64,000 nt of DNA, taken from Biomphalaria glabrata. Its lineage: Eukaryota > Mollusca > Gastropoda > Planorbidae. The position numbers and the translations under genes were made by a program. Position 1 is the first letter of the stretch. The number at the start of each line of letters is the position of its first letter. The stretch spans positions 6,379,951 through 6,443,950 of the forward strand of contig NC_074726.1 of NCBI RefSeq assembly GCF_947242115.1, read 5' to 3'. The notes below the pieces were generated by a model. It was given only the letters and a program-made list of their open reading frames with translations. It was not told the origin of the DNA and ran no database searches. This document shows, one piece after another, positions 10,873 through 21,393 of this stretch.

Positions 10873-11403
10873 GTGACAGGTACCATACACATCTCTAATT
10901 TAAATGAATGTGTGAGTTTCAATTCAAAATATTATATTTTAATAATGTGTATAATTTATTATATCCAAATTTTAGATCAGTAATACGAATTATATGCTGT
11001 TTCATCTCTAAGGTGCATTGCTAAAAAAGCACAAAAATGTGATTTAACTTTCAAAAACATAGTTTATTAATGCTGCCTTTGTTTTGTTCACTATACATGT
11101 ATGAAATACTCCAATTAAAAAATGTTCTTACTTGGTAACTAAAAAAAAACCATTATGCGAAGAAGTCATTTTTGCCAAGTCAAGTTTTATCAAAACTTCA
11201 ACCTTTAAGTCAGAGCTAAGCGCATAGAAATGTTAAACCAACGTGGCCTCATAATTTAAAACCTTACTTTTAATGAGAAGAAAAGATAAGCTCTGAACAA
11301 ATTAATTAGTTTTCATTTCAAAGTAATTTTTTTCTATTTTTCAGTCCAGAACTGTTGAGCATTTAGGAAATCAAAAATCAATTATTTATTTTTATCGATC
11401 ACA
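10873..11403. other. Upstream region of GPCR 2
   Basis: AT-rich, no repeat recognised; probably includes the promoter/5' UTR, but no element can be pinned down. Confidence 0.4.
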
Positions 11404-12411
11404 ATGATTGTCTTAAATGAAACCGACTGGTCAATCTGCCAGTATGAAAACGTAACGCAGTTAAAGCTGCTTACCTTACAAACCATGAACTGTTACGTCA
11501 ACCCGATAGTGTCCATCCTTGGATTCATCGCCAACATGATGAGCATTGAGATCTTGAGACGCAGTGGACTCAGCAAACCTTCCAACATTCTTCTCCTGGG
11601 CCTCGTCGTCTCAGACAGCATGTCCCAGCTGACCACCATGAACTTCGCCATCATCTTGGAAACGTTTGGTCCTAACTGGGAATACCCGGAGCTGTGTGGC
11701 TGGCAGTATGGAGACGGCTTAAATTACTTTCTCTTCGTGTTCAACATAATTTTTAAATTTCTTGGGTTCTGGGGTCAATACGTCAACACTGCAGTGCCAG
11801 TTCTTATTGTCGTAGAGAGATTTTTAGCTGTTTTTAAACCCCTGACGTTTAGGAAAATTATAACCAGAAGAAAGGCGATTACATCGGTTGTGTTTACTTA
11901 TTTCATGTGGTTGCCTTGGGCAATTACCTGGATGTCCATGTACAGACTGCACATTTTATTGTCAAAGGTCATGGTTATGAGCAATGACGTAGCCGATATC
12001 AATGACGTTACGGCTTTTAATGTTTTTTACTTTTACATCTGTGACATTATGACATCATGGTTCCCAATGACATTTGTTCTGTTCGGCTGCATTCTGACTT
12101 GGGTCAAAGTCAAAATGACCTTAAGCCAACGTAAAAAGTTGACGTCTGCTAATCAACGCGTGCAATGGTCAAACAAAACGATCAGAACCCTCTTGACCAC
12201 GTGCGTTATTTTTACGACAACAAGAATTATCTGCTCTTTAATGAACTATTTGATTCGTGGCGATGAAGTCCTGATTGCCTACATTAAAATTGAATTCGTC
12301 AATCTTGTATTCTTAATCAACTCGTCCAGTAACTTCTTTGTGTATGTCTTTTCAAACAGGAAATTGTTCATAATATTTAAACAAATCATACATTTGGACA
12401 AGAAAGAATGA
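11404..12411 (+). CDS. Intronless class A-like GPCR 2
   Basis: 335-residue 7TM receptor, paralogue of GPCR 1 and 3. It aligns along the whole length: ETDWSICQYENVTQLKLLTL at the N-terminus, then identical blocks such as SGLSKPSNILLLGLVVSDSM across TM1-TM2, VERFLAVFKPLTF after TM3, WFPMTFVL in TM5 and NSSSNFFVYVFSNRK in TM7. Again ERF replaces DRY and NSSSNFFVY replaces NPxxY. TM4 and the second extracellular loop differ most from GPCR 1 (for example ITWMSMYRLHILLSK versus LFYISSYRMHIFLSK), which would fit a different ligand. The ATG is unambiguous and the gene is uninterrupted. Ligand unknown; a neuropeptide or chemosensory role is inference. Confidence 0.92.
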   Translation: MIVLNETDWSICQYENVTQLKLLTLQTMNCYVNPIVSILGFIANMMSIEILRRSGLSKPSNILLLGLVVSDSMSQLTTMNFAIILETFGPNWEYPELCGWQYGDGLNYFLFVFNIIFKFLGFWGQYVNTAVPVLIVVERFLAVFKPLTFRKIITRRKAITSVVFTYFMWLPWAITWMSMYRLHILLSKVMVMSNDVADINDVTAFNVFYFYICDIMTSWFPMTFVLFGCILTWVKVKMTLSQRKKLTSANQRVQWSNKTIRTLLTTCVIFTTTRIICSLMNYLIRGDEVLIAYIKIEFVNLVFLINSSSNFFVYVFSNRKLFIIFKQIIHLDKKE

Positions 12412-12552
12412 GATATATAGACAAAGTTTGAAGGTTTTTGTGTATTTTATATTGACTGAACATTTGAAGTAAATACTGAAGTTAGTGAAATTCAAACACT
12501 TTACACATTATTACTTCTTTGTAACTATCCAAAGCGTTTAGTCAGAGACACT

Positions 12553-13030
12553 TGTCAGGGGGAGGTATGGCGAGAATGAATGTTAGTTTGATATTTTGGT
12601 ATGATTGTTATATCCCCTTGTTATGAATGCAAAGTGTTGCACGTGTTATGAACTGAATGGTTACGTCTTCGTTGAATGTGCGAGAGAGTGTGTTAGTTAG
12701 TGTGGTCTTGCTCCCGGTCCAGGAAGGTTGGACGTTGCTTCCTGGACTGGTGTTTATATATGTATATAACATGTAAGTCGATGGACTGGTGATTGTTGAT
12801 TAATAATATTTGAGGTTGATTTCATTATGTGCTTATTGAATATTAAAGTATTATTCGTATTTCAAAGGATATCTATAGTTGGAGTTTCAGTGTATCAAGT
12901 AGTAATTGTTCTTATGTGAGTAACTAAGCAAGTATTGATAGTTGTAATTGAGTGTATTCATACCCCTAACGAGCCAAGTCAAGACAACACAAGAGACAAG
13001 CAAGCAGCATATATAATTTGAACTCTGACA
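12553..13030 (+). mobile_element. Solo LTR with perfect 5-bp target duplication
   Basis: A 478-bp unit starting TGTCAGGGGGAGG and ending CTCTGACA, so the ends are inverted TGTCAG/CTGACA. It is flanked by ACACT at 12548-12552 and 13031-13035. TATA-like sequence near 12751 (TTTATATATGTATATAAC) and ATTAAA near 12842 set the + orientation. No internal region or second LTR remains. The intact target duplication suggests a fairly young insertion; the family cannot be named. Confidence 0.85.
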
Positions 13031-13035
13031 ACACT

Positions 13036-13859
13036 TTTAGTTCTAGGGTCACGAAAACTTGCCTCATTCTGCCTGTCTGAACAAATTTCTTTCTGGTTAA
13101 AGTTACAAGCTATTGTAAATTTTTACATCCCTATTACCGATGGCTGGTATCCAAGGGCGCTCAGGTTGGCAGAGAGGTCGCAGGCCGAGAACATCGGGGA
13201 AGACTTCCCCATATTTCTTTTCTTTACAAAGACGGTGTTAGGCAGCCACATAGGGCTTCCAATAGGTGGGGGCCTCGCGCAGGATTTAAACAAGTGTAGA
13301 GAAACAAAAATGCGAAACTTGGGATCACATCTCAAACAAAGTAGAACATTATCACTTTATGTTTACTAGTCAAACTCTGCATGTACTGCGGAAATTGCGA
13401 TATATGAATTTCAGTTATTTCTGGACTTGCATGTAGAGAAAAGTAGGTTTTTAATAAACTGTGTATTTTAGTTTTTCGCTGTTTATTTTTAACTTTTTTT
13501 TTTAAATTTTATTTAGGGCCACAAAATTAACTTCGGCTAGGGCTTCGAATTATCAAAAGCTGGCCCTGTCTTTATCTCGTCTAACGTGCAAATGTCCGCC
13601 ATAAAAATGGTCCTTTGAGGAAATGTGTGTTTATTCCATCCCCGCCAGTGCAATGGACTCGATATATAGGCATCCCTAGGGGGTGCAGTATTGCTTCTCT
13701 ATTCGCCTAATCATTTCCTCTAACGAATGTTTCGTCACGGGTATAATGTTAATGTTGAGAAGCAAGGCCCGGGATAATTTAAAAAAAAAAATCTGTTGTG
13801 AAATAGTTTTGCAAAAAAATATTTATAATTTTTTTGCATCAATCTCAAATTGTGATTAC
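13036..13859. other. Intergenic, worn repeats
   Basis: A phrase near 13515-13575 (GGGCCACAAAATTAACTTCG) recurs at about 42432 as part of an unnamed interspersed repeat. No gene supported. Confidence 0.4.
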
Positions 13860-14300
13860 AAATTTTTTTTTTTTTTAAATTGTCAAATTATTAATTATTC
13901 CAAAGCATTTTTTTTGTCTAAACTGAAATATTTCCATTTGATTTGTTAAAATAACTTTAAGTCAGCAACAATAAGCCTAATTTATAGTACATTATTTTCC
14001 CGATGGATCGAAATGTCTATAGTACAAAGTGAAACGAAAGGTTTTCCGTTCAACGACAGTATTCGAAATAATTTTAAAAAATCAATGACAGTCATTCTGA
14101 TTAAATTTGTTTGTGAAATACTTAATAAATAATTGTGTACACTCAAATTTTTAACAACAGCTTTGTTTTAGTGTGCTTTTATGTGTGATTATGTTTTTCG
14201 TTTTTCCACGCCAGATGTTTATTGATGTATGTACTTTAAGCACCATCACAAAGCTAGATTTTGATTGTCAGTAATTTGGCATATGCTGAGGATTTGCAAT
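13860..14300. repeat. Noncoding paralogous segment, copy B
   Basis: Direct-orientation mate of 9460-9975. Followed, like copy A, by a minus-strand SINE-B. Confidence 0.6.
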
Positions 14301-14509
14301 GAGCAAAGCGGTTAAAGCTTTATTTGTAAAAACTTTTACAAGATCATTAAGTATACACATTATGCTAGTGACAGTCTTCCTTACGTGGGCTAAAGTTTTG
14401 ATGAATAGACACACATTAATTTCATTCAATGTCGCTATTTGTGAACATTTTTATTATTACGATTTGAATCATGCGACAATGTATTTAGACAAAATCTGAA
14501 ATGTTTGTT

Positions 14510-14690
14510 TGTAAAATGTTTCACATGTTTCGGATGTTCCTTCAGAGTTAAAGATAATTTTGATCTATATCCCAGCCCAAAACTCCTCCAGGACGACGGG
14601 GGATTTCAGCGGGCAGGATATGAACCAGAGACCATGGAAACAACAGAACGACAGTTTAGAGGGCATACCGCAGAGCCAGAGAGCCATCTA
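14510..14690 (-). mobile_element. SINE-B, diverged
   Basis: Shows the tail (GTTTCGGATGTTCCTTCAGA) and the CTCCAGGACGACGGGGGAT core, then a worn head. Minus orientation. Confidence 0.75.
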
Positions 14691-14947
14691 TATCTGTTAG
14701 CTATATAAGTATCAATAAAGGTCCCAGTCTTTATTTTGATTTAATGAAACCAAAGACAATGGACAAACTATGCATAAGCCTGTATGTGTGTCTATAGATT
14801 TTCAATTTTCTTGACACTAATAAAAAATAAACATTACTATGTTTTTCATTGATAATAGCGAGGTGAGTCCTTTACGCACTCTAAGCTATACTGATAGGAA
14901 AAACTTCTATATAGGCATCTTATCAATTTTTAAAAATATTTTATAAA

Positions 14948-14983
<36 letters not shown>

Positions 14984-15015
14984 CTTTATTGTCCGTGAGG
15001 ACAATATTTTGTATG
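14948..15015 (-). repeat. (AAT)n tail and LINE 3' end scrap
   Basis: An AAT run followed by CTTTATTGTCCGTGAGGACA. In reverse this is a LINE 3' end with an ATT tail, also present at 60900-60963. Confidence 0.7.
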
Positions 15016-15059
15016 TGTGTGTGTGTTTTACTGGCTAATGGTCTTACTTGTAAGTTATC

Positions 15060-15228
15060 TTTCTTCGTTCACGACTTAAATATATTTTTTGCTCCAGTTA
15101 GATACCCCTTTGGGAAGGGGGTTTCTAGGTCGCTACTTTACATAAGATAGGTTTACCGTTAGTATGCAAGGAGCATTTATGTGAAGTTTTATCAAGATTA
15201 GTCAATCTTTTTTTTAATTTTTATTCTG
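15060..15228 (-). repeat. Interspersed repeat with microsatellite end
   Basis: The reverse complement reads GATTGACTAATCTTGATAAAACTTC, close to 62905-62930. Both copies start beside a TATG/TACA array, so the array is likely part of the element (Helitron- or Penelope-like; not resolved). Confidence 0.55.
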
Positions 15229-15540
15229 GACATACATACATACATACATACATACATACATACATACATACATACATACATACGTACGTACGTACATACA
15301 TACATACATACATACAAACATACATACATACATACATACATACATACATACATACGTACGTACGTACGTACATACATACATACATACATACATACATACA
15401 TACATACATACATACATACATACATACATACATACATGCATCCATACATACATACATATACATACGTAACATACATACATACATATACATACGTAACATA
15501 CTTACAAACATAGAGATGTACATACATACATACATGCACA
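15229..15540. repeat. (TACA)n microsatellite
   Basis: About 300 bp of CATA/TACA units with CGTA variants at about 15283-15294 and 15356-15370. The long Tyr-Val-Cys-Met frames across it are artefacts of the repeat. Confidence 0.95.
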
Positions 15541-15774
15541 CTTAAGAGACTTTAATTAATAATCTTCCATTCTCAAGGGACGTTCTTGACCTATAAAACA
15601 AAACAAACAGACTGCCTTGAAGAGCTTATCAATTAAACATTTATAAATTACTAATGAGTAATGTCAAAACATTTCAAAATTCTAGAATGATTTTTTAATA
15701 TAGTTCTTAATCAATTAAAATAGGCCTAATTTAAAATTGATATTTTTGAAAGACGAAGCAATTTTAACACAGTA

Positions 15775-17107
15775 GCTTGAAATATATACGAATATCTTGA
15801 AATGTATTTGTGTATTTCATATCCCCTTATAACTTTGCCAATAGTCTTTACTTGTCCAATCGTATGATCTGTCTAAATATGGTCAACAACTTTTTGTTTG
15901 AGAAAACGTACACAAAGAAATTACTGGATGAATTCATTAGAAAAACAAAATTAATGAATTCGATCTTGATGTATGTAATCAGAACTCCACCTTCTCGAAT
16001 TAAATAGTTCATTAAAGAGGAGATAATCCTTGTTGCTGTAAAAATGGCGCATGTGGTCAACAGGGTTCTGGTCGTCTTGTTCGACCACTGCACTCGTTGA
16101 TTAGCAGACGTCAACTTCTTACGTTGCCTAAAGGTCATCTTGACTTTGATCCAAGTCAGAATGCAGCCTATTAAAACAAATGTCATGGGGAACCAGGATG
16201 ACAAGATGTCACTGATGTAAAAGTAAAAGAGGTTTAACAAAGTGGCGTGATTAATGTCCATAGAATCAACGCTTAAGACCATGACCTTGGACAGGAATAT
16301 GTGCATGCGATAGCTGGAAATATAAAACAGGGCCCATGGCAACCAAAACAGAAAAGCGCACACGACGCAAGTAGTCATGGTTTTCTTGGTAACAATAGCT
16401 TTAAATGTCAAGGGTTTGAAAACAGCAAAAAATCTCTCTACGACAATTATAACTGGCACTGCAGTGTTGACGTATTGACCCCAGAACCCGAGAAATTTAA
16501 ATATTATGTTGCACACCAGAAGAAAGTAATTTAAACCTTCCTCGTACTGCCATCCACACAGCTCCGGGTACTCCATGTCCGGACCAAACGCTTCCAAGAT
16601 GATGGCGAAGTTCAAGGTCGTCATCTGGGACATGCTGTCTGAGACGACGAGGCCCAGGAGAAGAATGTTGGAAGGTTTGCTGAGTCCACTGCGTCGAAGG
16701 ATCTCAATGCTCATCATGTTGGCGATGAAACCAATGATGGACACTACTGGATTGACGTAACAGTTCATGGTTTGTAAGGTAAACAGTTTTATCGGCGTTG
16801 CGTCCTCGTACTCACAAACTGACCAATCAGATTTGTTTAGAGGTATCATTTCTCTGTCTTGAACGGTTAGATCCAATGTGCATATGATTCTAAATCAAAA
16901 GACTATAAAATTTATATAATAATAAAAGAAACATAATTATATAAAACAATATATCTTATAAATTATCTTATAATTATCATTTAAATTAGAGACGTTCTTT
17001 CAAAACAGAAAATAATTACGTCCTACACGTATCAATGCGTTAATCTAATCGTGCATGGCAATTAGAGACTTAAACACGCCATTTCACAAGCAACACATTA
17101 CATGTTT
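15775..17107. repeat. Inverted duplication, right arm (contains GPCR 3)
   Basis: Reverse-complement mate of 4245-5598, including the flank upstream of the gene with the LINE-tail-like ATACGTGTAGGACGTAATTA. Outside these limits the two loci are unrelated (SINE-A begins at 17123). Confidence 0.88.
15848..16849 (-). CDS. Intronless class A-like GPCR 3
   Basis: 333-residue 7TM receptor on the minus strand. It differs from GPCR 1 in four residues of 333 by my reading (L2I, L23F, S241R, V296I), with N44, D71, the ERF motif, P221 and NSSSNFFVY all kept. The reading frame is intact, so both duplicates may be expressed. As in GPCR 1, the frame is open upstream to a TTG at 16876 with no ATG; the ATG at 16849 aligns with GPCR 2's start. 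The S241R change adds a charge in the third cytoplasmic loop, the G-protein contact region, though no effect can be claimed. Confidence 0.92.
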   Translation of the reverse strand: MIPLNKSDWSVCEYEDATPIKLFTLQTMNCYVNPVVSIIGFIANMMSIEILRRSGLSKPSNILLLGLVVSDSMSQMTTLNFAIILEAFGPDMEYPELCGWQYEEGLNYFLLVCNIIFKFLGFWGQYVNTAVPVIIVVERFFAVFKPLTFKAIVTKKTMTTCVVCAFLFWLPWALFYISSYRMHIFLSKVMVLSVDSMDINHATLLNLFYFYISDILSSWFPMTFVLIGCILTWIKVKMTFRQRKKLTSANQRVQWSNKTTRTLLTTCAIFTATRIISSLMNYLIREGGVLITYIKIEFINFVFLMNSSSNFFVYVFSNKKLLTIFRQIIRLDK

Positions 17108-17122
17108 TAATAGAACTAAAGT

Positions 17123-17317
17123 AAAAAAAAGTTCCCTTTCAGACCTTGTGACCAATGGGGTAGATGATGTTGAGGTCATCTGTTTCTATGGCCAATAATT
17201 AACGAGCAGGGTGTCATGTAGCCCTCACAATGACCAATTTCCTTTACTTTGCCCAACTGGTCAAGTACCCATTAGAGTTGAGTAGACTCAGCGGCGTCCT
17301 AAAAATCCCGAAATTCA
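17123..17317 (-). mobile_element. SINE-A, 5'-truncated
   Basis: Minus-strand copy from the AAGTTCCCTTTCAGACCTTG tail through GAGGGTGTCATG-like and CCCAACTGG to TCCCGAAATT; lacks the tRNA-like head. Confidence 0.8.
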
Positions 17318-17604
17318 AAGCCCCCACTTTAGATATTTCCAGATCTATCTTTTGCATAATATACTTACCCATACCATTCAAACGTAAATACTGTTAGGCA
17401 ATCTGGTAATGCGAGTTAAAATTTAAAAAATGTAATAAAATACTTAAAAAAACAACCAACTATAATTGATTAAATGATTGCGATTGGAATTTTTAAAAAA
17501 TTGCTTTTGTTTAAAAGCAACTTTCTTGCATATAAAATGTCCATTTTTCATATGACTACGACTATGTCTATATCTACTTACAGTATATAAAAAAAACATT
17601 TAGA
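17318..17604. other. Intergenic, nothing recognised
   Basis: AT-rich, no feature. Confidence 0.4.
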
Positions 17605-18895
17605 TTAAACAACATATTAGATCTGTTCTTAACCAACAGACCTGGATTAGTAGTAGATTATGATATTATCCCTGGTCTATCAGACCATGATATTGAAATA
17701 CACAGTCAGATAAAAGCAGCAGCCAATATAAAACCCAAAAAGAAAAATCCTACTCTGGAACAAATGCAACCTAACACAACTACACCAAGCTGCATTAATT
17801 AAACTTTCAAGAAACATTCTTATCAGAAAAAGACATTAACCAACCAGTCGATGACCTCTGGAATTTCATTTAAAACTATCTTAAAAACATGACAGAAAAT
17901 CATATACCAACTATATATACATCAAACAAAATAAATAAATGCTTGTTTAATAATGGATTAAAGAAGCTATATATACAAAAGGAAAACATATATAGAAAAT
18001 TTAAAGAAACTAAGGCAGAGAAAGTTTTTAAGAAGTATATTAAAATTAAACACCTAACCCAAAAGGTAAGCAGACAGCTGCAGAGTGAATACTTAAACAA
18101 TGTAATATCTAAAGTTCAAGAACAAAATTCGGATTACTTGCAGACGATTGCATAATATATAGAAGAAATAAAAACAACACAAGAAACAGAAATTTTACAA
18201 AGAGAATTAGATGAATTACAGAAATGGGAATCAAATTGGAGCATGTCTTTCCACCCTAAGAATTGTCAGTTATTAAGAGTAAAAAAAATAAAAATAAAAC
18301 AAATTAATTTTACGTATCTTATTCATGGCAAACCATTAACACAGACTAAAAACGCAAAATACCTAGGTGTTATGATAAATGAAAAACTGTCATGGAATCC
18401 CCATATCGATGAAACTATTTAAAAAATCAAACAAAGCATTAGGGTTTATTAAAAGAAACTTCTATAAATCAAATAGAAACATAAAACTAAAATGTTATTT
18501 AACCTTGGTTAGGCCAATAATAGAATATGCACCTGTAGTAAAATCACTAAATTTAGAAAACCTCCAGGATAGAAGAATCAACAGTAAAGTAGCAATTATA
18601 CATAAAACATTGAACCATAATCTTCAAATACAAAAGCCAAATTTAATAAAATACTCAGAAAGACACAAAGATAAAGGCACATTCCTCGTTCCATATGCTA
18701 GGACAAATTTGTACAAATACTCCTTCTTCCCTAGCGCTATTAGAGCAAGGAATGGGTTGCCTGAGCTAGCCAGGAAAACCAGTGATTTGGCAGAATTTAG
18801 GTAATTGTTTAATATGCATGACTGAATGCATGACGCGTAGGACGTAATCATCTTCTTTTTTGAAGTAACGTCTGTATTATATAAGAAGAAGATAT
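17605..18895 (+). mobile_element. LINE (CR1/Jockey-like) copy 2, internally deleted
   Basis: Starts in the endonuclease end (LDLFLTNRPGL...GLSDHDIEI, with the SDHD motif), passes a linker (KENIYRKFKETKAEKVFKKY, 17970-18030) and then jumps near 18132 straight to the reverse-transcriptase catalytic LADDCIIYR. Most of the RT fingers and palm are therefore missing. After frame changes and another deletion (the VWDP region is absent near 18535), it continues with the same C-terminus as copy 1 (FLVPYARTNLYKYSFFPSAI) and the same 3' end. Dead copy. Confidence 0.88.
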
Positions 18896-18899
18896 AAAA

Positions 18900-20250
18900 T
18901 GAATCATTTGAATTTGGTGATATAGATCCAAACTTGCATACTGATTTAGTTATTGGACATAAATTTGTTTTAACTTGAAAATACGGAACAATTTGATATC
19001 GATAACTTAACTATAGTTACGTATTGTCCAAGAATATAAGTGTATTATAAGTCTATTGAATAACAATTCCATATAATAAATTATTTAAAGAACAATATCG
19101 GAACGACTTTATTGTTAATGAAATAAATGTCAGTATAGAGATTTTTAATGTTAAATGTATAAGCTTTAAAAAACTGGAACAACATATTATTGATCATGAA
19201 TTTTTGCAACGTTTAAGCAATGAAATTAAATGTATAATAAGTTAGAAGAGCAAAAAAACAAAAACATTCGTTGGCATTGAGTAGTTTTTCACAAAAATCA
19301 CCCGGAGCAAGAAATTAAAGATACTTAAAAAATATTGCGGTGTTTCTGAAGGAACATCACAGGTTAAATAATATATTCAATGGCGGCACGCTGGCTGAGC
19401 GGTAAAGTACTTGGCTTTTGAACCGGAGGTACCGGGTTCGAATCATGGTATTTTTAATTTCGGGATCCTTGGGCGCCTCTAAGTCCACCCAGCTCTAATT
19501 GGTACCTGACAGGTAACTGACATTAGTTGGGGAAAAGTAAAGGCGGTTGGTCGTTGTGCTGGCCACATGACACCCTCGTTAACCGTAGGGCACAGAAACA
19601 GATGACTTTTACATCAATTGCCCTAGAGATCACAAGGTCTTTTTACTAATATTTTCAATACCTTGTAGTGTGTTGTTTTTTTTGCATCTAAACGTGATGG
19701 ACAGACCGACCAACAGACAAAACGCACAAAAATAAGCGTCTTTTATTCTGATGGGGGCACTAAAAAAAATAATAAAATCTGATTTTTTAAAACTTTTTGA
19801 GGCAACTAGTTTAGCACCATGTCTTGCCGCTGCTTGTCTCGCTACTGCACGAAAGTCGCTGCATAAGAAGACCATTTTAAAAATAAATTTGCGTGATATT
19901 TACATATAAAGTGCATTCTTAGCCTTTATAAACAAACATAAATATTTTCTTTTAATTTTAGCAGCTAGTTGACCAGAAAAAAAACACAGCTAACTAATAG
20001 TTATATTTGTTGTCAACATTTCTTGTACATTTTATAAAGATATTTGACTTAGTGATATTGAAAATACACAAAAAACATGGTTAGCCTTTGTTAATAACAT
20101 ACAGTAACATTACCTCCCTTACATATATGTAATTGTTTTAGAATTGGTGTAGGCTACTTTTATTTGAAAAAATCGCTGTGCATAATTAATTTTATAAATT
20201 GAACGGTAGCAACACATTTTTAAAATAAGAAAATAATACATTGTAAAATT
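18900..20250 (-). mobile_element. Fragment of the long-inverted-end element (28175-32006 family)
   Basis: Reverse complement aligns with about 28300-29250: shared phrases include GGACAGACCGACCAACAGAC, GTTTAAGCAATGAAATTAAA-like and ACTTAGTGATATTGAAAATA. Interrupted by the SINE-A at 19382-19643. No ORF. Confidence 0.75.
19382..19643 (+). mobile_element. SINE-A, fullest copy
   Basis: tRNA-derived head with an A-box-like TGGCTGAGCGGTAAAG and a B-box GGGTTCGAATC near 19432-19443, then the body (CCACCCAGCTCTAATTGGTA, GCTGGCCACATGACACCCTC) and a tail AGATCACAAGGTC. Imperfect flanking repeats AATATATTCAAT / AATATTTTCAAT fit a LINE-driven insertion into the element at 18900-20250. It is not a functional tRNA: no acceptor stem pairs and no anticodon arm is clear. 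Confidence 0.85.
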
Positions 20251-20311
20251 ACTTATAAAAATATTCTCGTTTGAAATACTTGAAAATGAATCCGCAACGT
20301 GAAGTTATTAT

Positions 20312-20524
20312 TAGTGGCCTAGCTAGGGTGAGGGAAGGGTGGGGGTCCTAATATGAAAATCCCCCCTGGGCCGCCACTTGAGGAAGGCTCACAAATGAGT
20401 GTCGAAATTTGTTTTGACATTAGATATTACGCCATTATCTCATGTCATGATGTCGAATCTCAAAATTCTGGGTCTTCTAAAATGGTCAAGCCCTCGGGCT
20501 CCCTATTCTCTAATTGCGCCACTG
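20312..20524. mobile_element. hAT-type MITE, GGCGTAGCTAG family, copy 2
   Basis: 213 bp, ends TAGTGGCCTAGCTAGG and AATTGCGCCACTG, flanked by the same 8-bp GTTATTAT (20304-20311, 20525-20532) and the same outer flank as copy 1. Confidence 0.88.
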
Positions 20525-20532
20525 GTTATTAT

Positions 20533-21314
20533 TATCATTATTTTGATTATTTTTATGTTACAGTAAGCGTACATGAGAGAAAGCCGTTTTTATATGGAAC
20601 AAACTAGCGCTATTACCTCAAACCATTCCCTTCTCGTTATTCAACAAGTTTCTGAAATAACAATTTATAAAACGTAGTACATTATAATAATTAATCCGCG
20701 ATTGGCTTCATCAAAAAGATAAAATACGCAATAAAGCAATTTCTTTGAAGCATGTAGAATTTAGATTTAGCAGTTAAGTTCTCTTTAACTCACGTAAGTC
20801 TATGTTTAAGAAAAACTCCGATGGTTTGACAATATTTGATATAATATATGTTTTGATTTGACAGAAAATGAATACATATTATTCTTTTTATTTTGTGTTC
20901 AAAAATAACTAGTAATTGATGTTTTTCTGACGGTCAGATTTTTCCCGAGTTTCTATGTGACGTCACACAAACCTATTAATTTAATCTATTGACCTACTGT
21001 ATAACGGAAAACCATACAGTTAAGAAATAGATCTAGACATATACAGTTAGATCTAGATCTTGTAAAGGAAAAAATGTGTATAAGAGTATATCTACATGCT
21101 TGGCTAATCATGGCAGCGTGTACTTTCTCGCCTGACCACTCAACACCCAACAAAATTTATCGCTTGATTGTCTTGTTATGACGAACTACACGTAGCCTAG
21201 GCTAGCCTTACGCTGACCAGTTTGTTAGAATCAGTCAGACACACGATTTATTTACTTTTTGGAACAGGGAGGGATGTAGATGAAAATGTTACTTTTTTTC
21301 TCGAGTTGGTTATC

Positions 21315-21316
<2 letters not shown>
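20533..21316. other. Intergenic, nothing firm
   Basis: A phrase AAACTCCGATGGTTT at about 20815 recurs inverted at about 2772, so worn repeat sequence is likely. No gene. Confidence 0.4.

Positions 21317-21387
<71 letters not shown>
21317..21387. repeat. (AT)n microsatellite
   Basis: Uninterrupted TA run that served as target for the adjacent hAT element. Confidence 0.95.

Positions 21388-21393
<6 letters not shown>

Noticed and set aside
14299-14499. Possible GPCR remnant (FLTWAKVLMN, DLNHATMY)
   Set aside because: Two short similarities to the receptors in wrong order; the DNA aligns better with noncoding 9460-9975 just upstream.
15198-15541. Three long Tyr/Val/Cys/Met frames
   Set aside because: They are reading frames of the (TACA)n microsatellite, open in every frame.
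19382-19450. tRNA gene
   Set aside because: Head of SINE-A; same reasons.
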